A stretch of DNA of 64,000 nt from CAVPTL01 sp963727235 (GCA_963727235.1 CAVSFZ010000025.1:48680-112679); one strand, 5' to 3'. Counted from the stretch's first letter, positions 40,750-48,346 are shown. Notes: generated by a model not told the origin, from the sequence alone. Numbers and translations: made by a program.

Positions 40750-40760
40750 TGTACAGTACA
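40750..40760. promoter_or_regulatory. Palindrome TGTACAGTACA, candidate TetR operator
   Basis: Exact inverted repeat with a single central base, in the 70-base gap between the divergent amine oxidase and HD-domain genes; a second TACA-AG-TGTA repeat overlaps it on the left (40744-40753). Fits auto-control by the linked TetR protein. Confidence 0.55.
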
Positions 40761-40783
40761 TAAGCACCGATCGAAGGGGAGCA

Positions 40784-41335
40784 ATGGAGACAGTCAGCTT
40801 CACCGCGATGGCCGAGGGCACCAAGGCCGACTACGACCTGCTGGCGCGGTACGAGCACGAGTACATGGAGACGTACCCCGACCGATTGCTGGCCGCGCTG
40901 GACAAGCTCAAGGACGCATTCGCCGGCTACCAGGTCAGCCGCTACGAGCACTCGCTGCAGTCAGCCAGCCGGGCCCACCGCGACGGACGCGACGAGGAGT
41001 ACGTGGTCGCGGCGCTGCTCCACGACATCGGTGATGATCTCGCTCCCTACACCCACGGTGAGATGGTGGCGGCGGTGCTCAAGCCGTACGTGCGCCCCGA
41101 GGTGTGCTGGGCGGTCAAGCATCACGGGCTGTTCCAGATGTACTACTACGGACGCCACACCGGCGATGACCCCGATGGTCGTGACCGTTACCGCGATCAC
41201 GAGTATTTCGACGTCTGCGCCGAGTTCTGCGAGCTGTACGACCAGAATTGCTTCGATCCGGCCTACGAATCGCTCGGGCTGGAAGTGTTCGAACCGATGG
41301 TGCGAAGGGTGTTTGCAGAGCCTCGGTACCTCTGA
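40784..41335 (+). CDS. HD-domain metal-dependent hydrolase or oxygenase
   Basis: 183 aa, nearly all one HD domain. Metal ligands visible: His56 (YEHSLQSA), His80-Asp81 (LLHDIGDDLAP), the histidines in VKHHGLF, and later D in YDQNCFDP. The HDIGDD and C-terminal pattern recall the diiron HD oxygenases (PhnZ and MIOX-like) as well as plain phosphohydrolases. Placed divergently from a flavin amine oxidase-TetR operon with a shared palindromic operator, so a role in the same amine pathway is likely. SD AAGGGGAGC before the ATG. Confidence 0.82.
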   Translation: METVSFTAMAEGTKADYDLLARYEHEYMETYPDRLLAALDKLKDAFAGYQVSRYEHSLQSASRAHRDGRDEEYVVAALLHDIGDDLAPYTHGEMVAAVLKPYVRPEVCWAVKHHGLFQMYYYGRHTGDDPDGRDRYRDHEYFDVCAEFCELYDQNCFDPAYESLGLEVFEPMVRRVFAEPRYL

Positions 41336-41406
41336 GCAGCAATGTCCTCACAAAATCTTCACCAGTTGGGTGTGGATTCAGCCGCCAGAAATGCAACAAT
41401 GGTGGC

Positions 41407-41604
41407 ATGCGAAGACGAAACCGAGTCGAGGTGCATTTCGCAGACGGCCGTGTGATGGCCGCCGGCGGGATCAAGTCGGCGCGTGAGTTGGCGCGATCCG
41501 GCAGCGCCCGGATGCCCGCGGAGATCTGGCACGTATCCGCAAATGACGTCGGCATTGGCCGGCTGGTGGATCGAGTCGAATCCCTACGGGTAGAACACCG
41601 CTAG
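41407..41604 (+). CDS. 65-aa basic hypothetical protein
   Basis: Starts MRRRNRVEVHFADGRVMAAG, with GIKSARELARSGSARMP in the middle. No known family. An AACAAT box 6 bases before the ATG may be its promoter (leaderless). Convergent with the FAD oxidoreductase gene, 9 bases between stops. Small basic proteins of this kind may bind nucleic acid, but nothing proves it. Confidence 0.5.
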   Translation: MRRRNRVEVHFADGRVMAAGGIKSARELARSGSARMPAEIWHVSANDVGIGRLVDRVESLRVEHR

Positions 41605-41613
41605 GCTCCAACC

Positions 41614-42978
41614 CTATTTTGGCGGCATGAACGGCGCGACCAACCGCGTCCGCTGAGATCTGCGCCCGGTGGCATCCTCATACACGTCCGCGTCGTGAAG
41701 CACGCGGATGATCGTCCGCGATGCCAGGTAGCGCAGCGGCTCGGGCTCCCACCGCCGGCTGTGGTGGGCGACCCACGGCAGCGACACCAGATCGGTGTCG
41801 CGCTCGAGCACGAGGTCGGCCAGCGTGCGGCCGGCGATGTTCGCAGCCGCCACGCCGTGTCCCGAGTATCCGCCCGCCCGGCCGTACCCTCGCTCGCGGT
41901 TAAAACCGACGCTCATACTCCAATCGCGAGGCACCGCCAGCGGACCGCCCCAGTGATGGGTGACGGCGGCGTCGGCGGCTGCCGGAAAATGTCGCGCCAG
42001 CGCCGACACCAGCCGCGCCCTGACCGATTCGGAGCGCTCGTTGTGCTCGGCAATCGGCTGACTCAGCTGGTACGGCGCACCCCGGCCGCCGATCGCGATC
42101 CGATTGTCAATCGTCCGCTGCGCGTAGAAGAACAGGTGGTGCATGTCGCCGACCAGGAGGCCGTCACGCCATCCCAGCTCGGCCCAGACCTCATCCGCCA
42201 GCGGCTCGGTCGCGATCATCAGCGAGTACAGCGGCAGGTACCGCATGCGCTCGCCGGGAAGCTGCGTGGTGTACGACTCGGTCGCCCCCAGCACCACATC
42301 GGCCCGCACAGTCCCCTGCCGGCAGCGCACGCTGCCCTTGCTGAGCTCCAGCACCTCACTCTGCTCGTACACGGTCACGCCGAGCTGCTCGCAGGTGTCG
42401 GCCAGACCTCGCACCAGCCGCGCGGGATCGACTCGCGCCCCGTGCGGCGAGTATGAGGCCGCCAGCACGTTTGGAATGTTGACGTGCTCGGCTGCCGCGC
42501 CGGCGTCGATCAGCGCCCTGCCCGCGTAGTCGCCGAGGCGTTCGCGCTGGGGCTCGCTGGTGGCGACGATGATGCTGCCCTGCTTGGAGTATCCGCAGTC
42601 GATTCCGGCCGACTCGACCACGCGGCCGACCTCGTCCACCGCCTGCTCGGTTGCCTCGCGCGCTCGCAGCATGGCGCTGTCATCCCCGGCGAGGCCGTAG
42701 GCCGCGGCGCTCCCGGCCACCCCCGAGGACACCCATCCGCCGTTTCGCCCGGAGGGTCCGTACCCCGCGATCTCGCGTTCCAGCACCACCACGCGCAGGT
42801 CGGGCTGGAGCGACTTCAGATAGTAGGCCGTCCACAGGCCGGTGAATCCCGCACCCACGACGGCCACGTCACAGTCGATGTCTCCGGGCAGCGCAGGACG
42901 GGGCATGAGCGTGCCGGGGACGCTGTCGAGCCACAGGCTACGCGCCCGGTACCGGTCTTCGAGCGCTGTGGCAGACAT
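41614..42978 (-). CDS. FAD-dependent oxidoreductase, gamma-glutamylputrescine oxidase-like (DAO family)
   Basis: 454 aa. Rossmann FAD motif VAVVGAGFTGLWTAYYL near residue 38, then the SGRNGGWVSSG segment characteristic of PuuB/GabB-type oxidases, and the C-terminal GYGRAGGYSGHGVAAANIAGRTLADL motif. These oxidise gamma-glutamylputrescine or related N-substituted amines, giving an aldehyde and H2O2. No glutamine-synthetase-like PuuA gene is in view, so the substrate may differ. With the amine oxidase-TetR operon and HD protein it makes a local amine-catabolism cluster. TACACT box 9 bases before the ATG. Confidence 0.88.
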   Translation of the reverse strand: MSATALEDRYRARSLWLDSVPGTLMPRPALPGDIDCDVAVVGAGFTGLWTAYYLKSLQPDLRVVVLEREIAGYGPSGRNGGWVSSGVAGSAAAYGLAGDDSAMLRAREATEQAVDEVGRVVESAGIDCGYSKQGSIIVATSEPQRERLGDYAGRALIDAGAAAEHVNIPNVLAASYSPHGARVDPARLVRGLADTCEQLGVTVYEQSEVLELSKGSVRCRQGTVRADVVLGATESYTTQLPGERMRYLPLYSLMIATEPLADEVWAELGWRDGLLVGDMHHLFFYAQRTIDNRIAIGGRGAPYQLSQPIAEHNERSESVRARLVSALARHFPAAADAAVTHHWGGPLAVPRDWSMSVGFNRERGYGRAGGYSGHGVAAANIAGRTLADLVLERDTDLVSLPWVAHHSRRWEPEPLRYLASRTIIRVLHDADVYEDATGRRSQRTRLVAPFMPPK

Positions 42979-42987
42979 CGATTGGCG

Positions 42988-42993
42988 AGTGTA
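42988..42993 (-). promoter_or_regulatory. -10 element before DAO-family oxidoreductase gene
   Basis: TACACT (minus strand) with 9 bases to the ATG at 42978. Confidence 0.45.
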
Positions 42994-43034
42994 GCGGGGG
43001 CGGTGCCCACCGGCCTCCGCACACGTGCCGAGAA

Positions 43035-43109
43035 GGGCGCCGGGCGTGTGGCCGGTCGCTCACCGCCGCCTCCTCGTGACGGCGGCGACCGGCCACATAC
43101 CCGGCGCCC
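43035..43109. repeat. Long inverted repeat between divergent genes
   Basis: 25-base arms at 43035-43059 and 43085-43109 (start GGGCGCCGGG, end GGCCGGTCGC) match at 23 positions, one of the two others being a G-U pair in RNA; the loop is 25 bases. It sits in the divergent intergenic region, so it would lie in the leader or promoter of one gene rather than after a gene. No T-run. Confidence 0.75.
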
Positions 43110-43164
43110 GTTCCCGACTCCCCCATATCTCGGGCCTACCCGGTCTCCGGTTTCGCCAAACTCG

Positions 43165-43170
43165 TAAGAT
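43165..43170 (+). promoter_or_regulatory. -10 element before 155-aa protein gene
   Basis: TAAGAT, 30 bases before the ATG at 43201; a CAAGGAG SD follows, so this one is a leadered mRNA. Confidence 0.45.
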
Positions 43171-43200
43171 CCCGGGACAAACCACCCAAGGAGCCGAGTC

Positions 43201-43668
43201 ATGACCACCAAAGCCGATTTCACCGAAGACGAATGGAAGACCGTGCTGGAGGCGCCTCCGGCGGCCGGGCTGATGGTCGCCGCCGCGCAGCGCGGCGGAA
43301 GCTTCCGGGAGAGCTTTGGCATCGCAAAGGCCTACACCGAGGCCCGCAAGCAGCACGGTGAGAGTGCCCTGCTGGACGAGATCGCGGCGACCAAGCCCGC
43401 AATGGATCACACCCGCCATCACTCCCTGGACGAGCTGCGCGCGGCCACGCTCAAGCACCTCACAGATGCGGTTGCGGTGCTCGACGCCAAGGCCACGCCG
43501 GATGAGGTGCAGCAGTACAAGGAGTTTGTGGTCTCGCTCGCGGAGCGGGTCGCCGCCGCCCATCGTGAGGGGTTTCTGGGGTTGACCGGAGAGCGCGTGA
43601 GCGACGCAGAGACGGCTGCGGTCAACGAGATCAAGACGACGCTGGGCCTGCCCACCGACGCCGGCTGA
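43201..43668 (+). CDS. Conserved-looking helical protein, function unknown (155 aa)
   Basis: All-helical soluble protein. It opens TKADFTEDEWKTVLEAP, with GLMVAAAQRGGSFRESFGIAKAY, HHSLDELRAATLKHL, and AERVAAAHREGFLGL then GERVSDAETAAVNEI. The pattern (short helices with conserved small residues) is one I have seen annotated only as hypothetical in actinobacteria. A good AAGGAG SD precedes the ATG. Single gene; nothing about the context points to a role. Confidence 0.8.
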   Translation: MTTKADFTEDEWKTVLEAPPAAGLMVAAAQRGGSFRESFGIAKAYTEARKQHGESALLDEIAATKPAMDHTRHHSLDELRAATLKHLTDAVAVLDAKATPDEVQQYKEFVVSLAERVAAAHREGFLGLTGERVSDAETAAVNEIKTTLGLPTDAG

Positions 43669-43779
43669 GCTGCGCAAAGGCGAAAACATTAATTCTCTGC
43701 GAAGGGCTCTCGACACCCGGGGTGCGCGCTCGTACATTTGACACATTACTGGTGTCGAAACGTCTCCCGGAGGGTCATT

Positions 43780-44172
43780 GTGAAGAAGCCCGTGATTGTC
43801 GCTGCCACACTTGCGCTGCTGGCGGCTCCCGCCACAGCATTCGCGCTGACGAGTTCGCCGGCCATGCCGACGACGTTCAGCCTGTCGAGCGCAGGTGGGG
43901 TGGCCAATTGCACCAAGTTCCCATACGTCACCACGGCCAAGAACGACGTGCTGGTACAGCTCACGATCTCGTCCGCCGGCGTCAAGGTCAAGTCGCTGCG
44001 GGCTCGCAATGTGCCCGCCGGCAAGCATGTGATCCGGTGGTGCGGCAAGGACAACACCGGTGCCTACGTCGCGCCCGGACAGTTCACCTGGCATGTCCAG
44101 ACCCGGCACCTCGCGGGTCAGGTCGGCCTCAGCCCGGCGACGCCTGACCGCGTGGTCACGGTCATCGCCTAG
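43780..44172 (+). CDS. Exported protein with FlgD-like Ig fold
   Basis: 130 aa. Signal peptide KKPVIVAATLALLAAPATAFA after the GTG start; mature part is one small beta domain with a C...C pair (NCTKF and RWCGKD) and the FlgD_ig-like pattern RNVPAGKHVIRWCGKDNTG then VAPGQFTWHV. Such modules are found on secreted hydrolases; here it is alone. GGAGGG SD. An inverted repeat TTTGACAC/GTGTCGAAA (43737-43760) lies in the promoter region. Followed by a strong terminator. Confidence 0.82.
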   Translation: MKKPVIVAATLALLAAPATAFALTSSPAMPTTFSLSSAGGVANCTKFPYVTTAKNDVLVQLTISSAGVKVKSLRARNVPAGKHVIRWCGKDNTGAYVAPGQFTWHVQTRHLAGQVGLSPATPDRVVTVIA

Positions 44173-44183
44173 GCCCAAAGCGC

Positions 44184-44224
44184 GCCCCCGACCGCGATCC
44201 TCAGGGGAGGTCGCGGTCGGGGGC
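44184..44224 (+). terminator. Rho-independent terminator
   Basis: Perfect 14-base arms GCCCCCGACCGCGA (44184-44197) and its complement (44211-44224), loop 13 bases, followed by GTTGTGGTTTT. Confidence 0.85.
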
Positions 44225-44245
44225 GTTGTGGTTTTCAGGATTCGG

Positions 44246-44251
44246 TAGTCT
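44246..44251 (+). promoter_or_regulatory. -10 element, leaderless start of SDR gene
   Basis: TAGTCT with exactly 7 bases to the ATG at 44259. Confidence 0.55.
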
Positions 44252-44258
44252 GCGCGGT

Positions 44259-44999
44259 ATGTCGGATCCGGCTCAGCCACACGGTCGCAGCGCGCTGGTG
44301 TTCGGCGCCCGCAACCTCGGGCGGGCGGTGATCGAGGTGCTGCAGGCGGATGGTTGGGCGGTCGCGGCGGTGGCCCGTTCGGACGAGACGCTGGCGGGGA
44401 TCAGCGCAGCGGGAGCCCTGGCGATGCCCGGAGACGTCACCGATCCGGCGGCGGTCGAGTCCGCGCTGGCAGCGGCCGTCCAGGCCAACGGGCCGATCGA
44501 TCTGGTCGTGAACGCGGCGGCGGCCTACGGCGGCTCCCGGCAAGGTCCGTTCGGCGGCGGAGTCATCGCCGAGGCCGACCTCGAGGGGTTTGACTCGTGG
44601 GCCGCGGCACCGGCGCGTGCGGCGTTCTCGTTTCTGTCGGGAAGTGCCCGCTGGCTGCTTGCGCAGGGGCGACCGGCCACCGTCATCCAGGTCACCGGTG
44701 GCTCTGCCCGTAGGGCGATGCCGGGCCGCGGCCTGTGGGCGGCAGGCTCGTTCGGAGTGCGCGCGATCTCCAACGCTGCCGCGCTCGAGTTGCGTGAGCA
44801 CGGGATCCAGGTGGCGCTCGTGATCGTCGACGCCGGCATCGAGCCGATTGCCGGTGGGGGCCGCCCCGGTGTACCGCAGGAACAGCTCGCCGATCCCTAT
44901 GACATCGCCCGCGGGGTCGCGTTTCTCGCCAACCAGGGTCCGCGCGCTGCCACCCACGAGCTGCAGATCACGCCGCTGGCCGAGCGCTGGGTGCCGTAG
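44259..44999 (+). CDS. SDR-family Rossmann protein lacking the catalytic Tyr-Lys pair
   Basis: 246 aa short-chain dehydrogenase/reductase fold. The nucleotide-binding region is ALVFGARNLGRAVIEVL (a GxxxLGxA glycine motif), DVTD and VVNAAAAYGG follow, and VIQVTGGSARRAMPG sits where the catalytic serine strand should be. The usual YxxxK is replaced by L-W-A-A-G-S-F, so normal SDR catalysis is unlikely. It may bind NAD(P) and work as a sensor or use another residue. It is 9 bases ahead of a histidine phosphatase gene on the same strand, probably co-transcribed. Confidence 0.82.
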   Translation: MSDPAQPHGRSALVFGARNLGRAVIEVLQADGWAVAAVARSDETLAGISAAGALAMPGDVTDPAAVESALAAAVQANGPIDLVVNAAAAYGGSRQGPFGGGVIAEADLEGFDSWAAAPARAAFSFLSGSARWLLAQGRPATVIQVTGGSARRAMPGRGLWAAGSFGVRAISNAAALELREHGIQVALVIVDAGIEPIAGGGRPGVPQEQLADPYDIARGVAFLANQGPRAATHELQITPLAERWVP

Positions 45000-45008
45000 C
45001 TCTCCGCG

Positions 45009-45590
45009 ATGAGTGACGACGCTGCCGAGTTGGTGCTCGTGCGACACGGTGAAACCGAGTGGAGCCTCAGCGGCAGGCACACGGGACTCACCGACATTCC
45101 GCTCACGGCCGACGGCGAGCGGGGGGCGGAGGCCGCCGGGCGAGCGCTGGCCCGCTGGCGGTTCTCGCACGTCTTCACGAGCCCGCTGAGCAGGGCGCGG
45201 GAGACCTGCCGGCTGGCGGGACTGGGTGAGCAGGCAGAGGTTCGCGACGATCTGCTGGAGTGGGACTACGGTGAGTACGAGGGCCGCACCACCGCCGAGA
45301 TTCAGGTCGAGCGGCCCGGTTGGTCGTTGTGGGCCGAGGGCCCGCTGGGCGGCGAGACCGTCGAGCAGGTGAGGGCCAGGGCAGATCGGGTGATTGCAGA
45401 AGCAGCGGCCTTGCCGGCGCCGGTCGCGATCTTCGCCCACGGGCACATCCTGCGAGTGCTGACCGCACGCTGGCTGGGCCTGGAGGCCGACGCCGGACGG
45501 CTGTTCGCGCTGGACCCCTCAACGATCTCGGTGCTCGGGCATGAGCGCGAGACGCGGGTGATCAGGTCGTGGAATATGCCGCTGGGCTAG
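45009..45590 (+). CDS. Histidine phosphatase (phosphoglycerate mutase-like)
   Basis: 193 aa. RHGET (phosphohistidine) near residue 12, TSPLSRARETC with the second arginine, the acid/base glutamate in LLEWDYGEYEGRT, and the second catalytic histidine in IFAHGHILRVL. Similar to phosphatases acting on sugar phosphates or on alpha-ribazole phosphate; true glycolytic mutases are longer. Located after the SDR gene. Ends with a 4-base convergent overlap. Confidence 0.92.
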   Translation: MSDDAAELVLVRHGETEWSLSGRHTGLTDIPLTADGERGAEAAGRALARWRFSHVFTSPLSRARETCRLAGLGEQAEVRDDLLEWDYGEYEGRTTAEIQVERPGWSLWAEGPLGGETVEQVRARADRVIAEAAALPAPVAIFAHGHILRVLTARWLGLEADAGRLFALDPSTISVLGHERETRVIRSWNMPLG

Positions 45591-46231
45591 CGGCGCCCGA
45601 CCGCCGCCCGGGCCACTCGCCACCAGGCCTTGGGCAGTCCCGAACGGGCGGTGTCGACGGCGTGCGCCAAGGCGTCCGTCGCACCTGCGGTCACCGGCGC
45701 ACCGTGCCCGACGGCGATCGCCGTCGGTGCAAGCCCTCGAAACGCGCCAACCGGCGGGCGGAGGCGCAGCACGGGATGAATACCGATCGATTCACCGCCG
45801 TCGGCCAGGAAGTACGGTGTGGTGCCGAGCGCGTCCGCGCTCACCAGAAGGCCCCGCTCGGGGAGCCACAGGGCCGACTCGTTCCAGCCCGGCGCGGCCA
45901 GGATCGCGCGCTCTTGGATCCCGTCGATCACCAGCGGCTCACCGCTTCCCGCCAGCGTGCTCGGCACCAGGTGGGGACAGGTGTAGCGATCGGCCAGCCG
46001 GGTGGCGTCACGCCGGTGACGGTCGAGCAGGGTGCAGACCCCGATCACGGCGCCCAGCGGCTCGATCGCCTGATCGAGACCGTCTCCGTCGACTGGGTCG
46101 ACCAGCAGGCAACCTCCCCCGATCGCGATCGCGGTTGAGGTGCGCACGATCCGCTCGCCGGCGTTGAACGTCCAGCACACAGCGTCGCACTGCTCGATCG
46201 GGTAGGTGGTGATACCGGCGCTGTCGCCCAT
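45587..46231 (-). CDS. Degenerate metallo-beta-lactamase-fold protein
   Basis: 214 aa. The order of elements matches an MBL-fold hydrolase: IAIGGGCLLVDPVDGDGL in the place of the first strand and Asp, LLDRHRRDATRLA in place of HxHxDH, a central LVPSTLA, GWNESALWLPERGLLVSADALG like the PGHTPGHxxL...GD strand, and VGHGAPV at the end. The zinc-binding HxHxDH is D-R-H-x-R-D-A, and the second-site His is absent, so it probably does not bind two metals. TACCCT 7 bases before the ATG fixes the start. Function unknown. Confidence 0.72.
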   Translation of the reverse strand: MGDSAGITTYPIEQCDAVCWTFNAGERIVRTSTAIAIGGGCLLVDPVDGDGLDQAIEPLGAVIGVCTLLDRHRRDATRLADRYTCPHLVPSTLAGSGEPLVIDGIQERAILAAPGWNESALWLPERGLLVSADALGTTPYFLADGGESIGIHPVLRLRPPVGAFRGLAPTAIAVGHGAPVTAGATDALAHAVDTARSGLPKAWWRVARAAVGRR

Positions 46232-46238
46232 GTACCGG

Positions 46239-46244
46239 AGGGTA
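46239..46244 (-). promoter_or_regulatory. -10 element, leaderless start of MBL-like gene
   Basis: TACCCT (minus strand) with exactly 7 bases to the ATG at 46231. Confidence 0.55.
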
Positions 46245-46309
46245 GTGGGCGGCCTTGGCGGCTCCAATAAATCACACGATTGGGGGAACACGGAGCTAAA
46301 GCGCTCGCC

Positions 46310-46315
46310 TATCGT
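46310..46315 (+). promoter_or_regulatory. -10 element before PilZ gene
   Basis: TATCGT; expected transcript start near 46322, giving a leader of about 29 bases that contains AAGGAGAGG before the ATG at 46351. This favours 46351 over the ATG at 46321. Confidence 0.5.
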
Positions 46316-46350
46316 GGTCGATGCTGGCCCCAAGGAGAGGTGGACGGCGC

Positions 46351-47097
46351 ATGACTGCGAGTAGCGGGACTTCAGTGGACTTGGCCGGGGCGGCTTCGGC
46401 GCTGGTGTCGAGTTCGGTGATCGAGGTCGAAACCGACCGTGGCGACACGATCGAGCTGTGGACGATCGCATCCGACGGCGACACGGTGTCTGCCAGTGGG
46501 CCCCGCCTGGCGGTCGCGGACGGAATGAAGATCACCTGCCGGTTGGTGGGAGACCGTGGTGTTCAGACCGTGTCCGCGGTGGTCGAGTCGGCTGAGTACC
46601 GGTCTGCTGCGCGCGCATCGCTGACGCTTCGGATCGTGGACGTGGCCATCGAGGAGTATCAGCGGCGGGCCGCGCGCCTGTCCGTGCGGGCGGCCGCGAC
46701 GCTGCGGGCGACGGTGTCCGACCGAGTGGTGCCGGGCGAGTCGATCGCCACGACGATGGTGGACCTCTCGGAGTCGGGCGTGGGGCTGACCACCACCGAC
46801 GAGAGGCTCCGGGCCGGCGATCGCTTCATGTTCACGGCACGCTTTCTCGAAGGCGCGCTCGTCGGCGAGGTGCGGGTGGCATACGTTGCCCAGAGTTCCT
46901 CACCCGGTGTCTTCATCGCCGGCTGCTTCTTCCTCGACCGAGCACCGCTTGCAGACGTCATCGGCCGGGTGCTGGCGCGCCTCGGCGGCGACAACCGGCC
47001 GGCTCCCGATCCGGTGCGAGAGGCGTTGGTGCCGGCGCCGGTCACTGCGGATCGCCGCCCGGATCCATGGCGGTCGCATCGTCCCGTGATCTCGTAG
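46351..47097 (+). CDS. PilZ domain protein (c-di-GMP receptor candidate)
   Basis: 248 aa, YcgR-like layout: an N-terminal beta-barrel (about 15-105, VIEVETDRGDTIELWT then VADGMKITCRLVGD) and a C-terminal PilZ domain (about 108-215) with QRRAARLSVR (RxxxR) and DLSESGVGLTT (D/NxSxxG), the two cyclic-di-GMP contact motifs. A polar tail follows. Its output may be motility or exopolysaccharide control; no GGDEF or EAL gene is in the window. SD-driven start. Convergent with the Crp-type regulator gene, 9 bases between stops. Confidence 0.9.
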   Translation: MTASSGTSVDLAGAASALVSSSVIEVETDRGDTIELWTIASDGDTVSASGPRLAVADGMKITCRLVGDRGVQTVSAVVESAEYRSAARASLTLRIVDVAIEEYQRRAARLSVRAAATLRATVSDRVVPGESIATTMVDLSESGVGLTTTDERLRAGDRFMFTARFLEGALVGEVRVAYVAQSSSPGVFIAGCFFLDRAPLADVIGRVLARLGGDNRPAPDPVREALVPAPVTADRRPDPWRSHRPVIS

Positions 47098-47106
47098 CGG
47101 CGCCGG

Positions 47107-47748
47107 CTACGCGGATGGACCTCGGTGCATCGTGATGCGCCCCCGGCGTACCTCGACCGCTCCGCGCTTGCGCATGTCTCCGAGCACGCGGCTGACCGTC
47201 AGCCGGGAGGTGCCTGCGAGCCCGGCGAGATCCTCCTGAGTGAGCGGAATCGTGGCGGTGCCCGAGTCGTCGGCGTAGCGTTCCGCCAGGTCGGCGAGCA
47301 GCCGGCTGACGCGTTGCGGTGCGGGGGTGTAGAGGGCTTCGACCAGCCGGTTGGTGAGCTCGGCCACCCGGTCGGCCAGAAGGCTCACGAGCATTGCATC
47401 CAGGTGTGGGTGCTGGCGGCGCAGCTCGGTGAACTGCTGGAGGGAGATGACCCGCGTCTCGCTCGGCTCGAGTGCCTCGACCGTGGCGCTGCGGGTGTGC
47501 TCCGGTCGGATCAGCGCGAGCTCGCCAAAGCACTCGCCCGGGCCCAGCAGCGACAGGGAGGCGACGTCGCCCACCGGCGTGATCACCCTCACCGCGAAGC
47601 ACCCGGACGCGACCAGGTGCATGGTGTCGGAAGGATCGTCTCGGTGAAACACGACCTCGCCGCGGCGGTACGTGCGGCGGCGAGCGGTCGAGAGAACCAT
47701 CCGAGCGTCCTCGTCTGAGAGCGGGGAGAGAATCGGCCACGCCGGCAT
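47107..47748 (-). CDS. Crp/Fnr family transcriptional regulator
   Basis: 213 aa. Cyclic-nucleotide-binding fold with YRRGEVVFHRDDPSDTMHLV and the phosphate-binding cassette PGECFGELALIRPEHTRSATV (FGELALI with R and S/T), which matches cAMP-binding Crp proteins; no Fnr iron-sulfur cysteines. A winged HTH follows (LTQEDLAGLAGTSRLTVSRVL). TAGGCT 7 bases before the ATG sets the start, against a longer frame to 47850. Divergent from a tandem pair of exported-protein genes. Adenylate-cyclase-type genes occur at 50469 and 60011. Confidence 0.93.
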   Translation of the reverse strand: MPAWPILSPLSDEDARMVLSTARRRTYRRGEVVFHRDDPSDTMHLVASGCFAVRVITPVGDVASLSLLGPGECFGELALIRPEHTRSATVEALEPSETRVISLQQFTELRRQHPHLDAMLVSLLADRVAELTNRLVEALYTPAPQRVSRLLADLAERYADDSGTATIPLTQEDLAGLAGTSRLTVSRVLGDMRKRGAVEVRRGRITMHRGPSA

Positions 47749-47755
47749 GGCTCCC

Positions 47756-47761
47756 AGCCTA
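47756..47761 (-). promoter_or_regulatory. -10 element, leaderless start of crp-type gene
   Basis: TAGGCT (minus strand) with exactly 7 bases to the ATG at 47748. Confidence 0.55.
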
Positions 47762-47870
47762 AACGATGTGTATCGGAGGTGACGTTCTGTATGGCTCCGG
47801 CGGAGCGGTGGCGGCTGCCGCCCGTCCATAACCTCCTTCCATGTTTTCAAACCAGCGGAAGGGACAGAGC

Positions 47871-48272
47871 ATGAACGCCATCACCACACTCAAGCGGTCT
47901 CTCGTCATCTCGGGTGCCGCGCTGGTACTCGCAGTGCCGGCCGCACAGGCTGCGCACCAGCCCAGCCAGCAGGATCTCTCCGGGCTCAACAAGGTGCCGG
48001 TTAGCCTCGTGGCGCTGAATCAGGTGACCGGGCCGGTCAAGCAGGTTGCTGCGAAGGCCCAAGCGCCGTCCAGCGAGGTCGGGCTGCAGATGCAGCGCTT
48101 CCAGCACGCTGCGACGCGCGGCCCACAGGCGGCGCCGGTTGTGACGACCGAAGATCACGTCCAGTGGATCAACTTCGCCATCGGCGGACTGGCTGTCGCC
48201 CTCGTGTTCTCGCTGCTCTACATCGGAGTCTCGCGGACACAGATGCCGGGCAAGCCTCGCCCGCAGGCATAG
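47871..48272 (+). CDS. Small exported membrane protein, copy 1
   Basis: 133 aa. Signal peptide LKRSLVISGAALVLAVPAAQA, a variable middle (about 30-100) and one membrane helix near the C-terminus (about 101-121, FAIGGLAVALVFSLLYIGVS) with a short basic cytoplasmic or external tail ending PGKPRPQA. Both ends are nearly identical to the next gene, while the middle differs. No known family. GGAAGGG SD. Divergent from a Crp-type regulator gene, which may control it. Confidence 0.82.
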   Translation: MNAITTLKRSLVISGAALVLAVPAAQAAHQPSQQDLSGLNKVPVSLVALNQVTGPVKQVAAKAQAPSSEVGLQMQRFQHAATRGPQAAPVVTTEDHVQWINFAIGGLAVALVFSLLYIGVSRTQMPGKPRPQA

Positions 48273-48310
48273 CAAACCATCAGCGCCTTTCGCGGCCGCT
48301 GGTACCACAG

Positions 48311-48346
48311 ACGCCTCCCGGATCGTGGAGACCCTCCGGGAGGCGT
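48311..48346 (+). terminator. Terminator hairpin, copy 1
   Basis: ACGCCTCCCGG (48311-48321) and CCGGGAGGCGT (48336-48346), then TT. A near-identical hairpin follows the second copy. Confidence 0.8.

Larger units (their letters stand above)
47768..48346 (+). repeat. Duplicated cassette, unit 1 (promoter region, gene, terminator)
   Basis: Shares with unit 2 (48387-48941) the start GTGTATCG...GGTGAC, the TGCCGCCCGTCC(A/G)TAACCT block, ACCAGCGGAAGGG before the ATG, the first and last parts of the gene, and the terminator. Confidence 0.85.

Noticed and set aside
43737..43760. GACAC...GTGTC inverted repeats before three genes (35911, 43740, 48398) as one regulon
   Set aside because: Spacers are 1, 7 and 5 bases, so one dimeric regulator is unlikely to bind all three.
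46232..46350. Possible c-di-GMP riboswitch before the PilZ gene
   Set aside because: No GEMM consensus; the leader is only about 29 bases if the TATCGT box is used.
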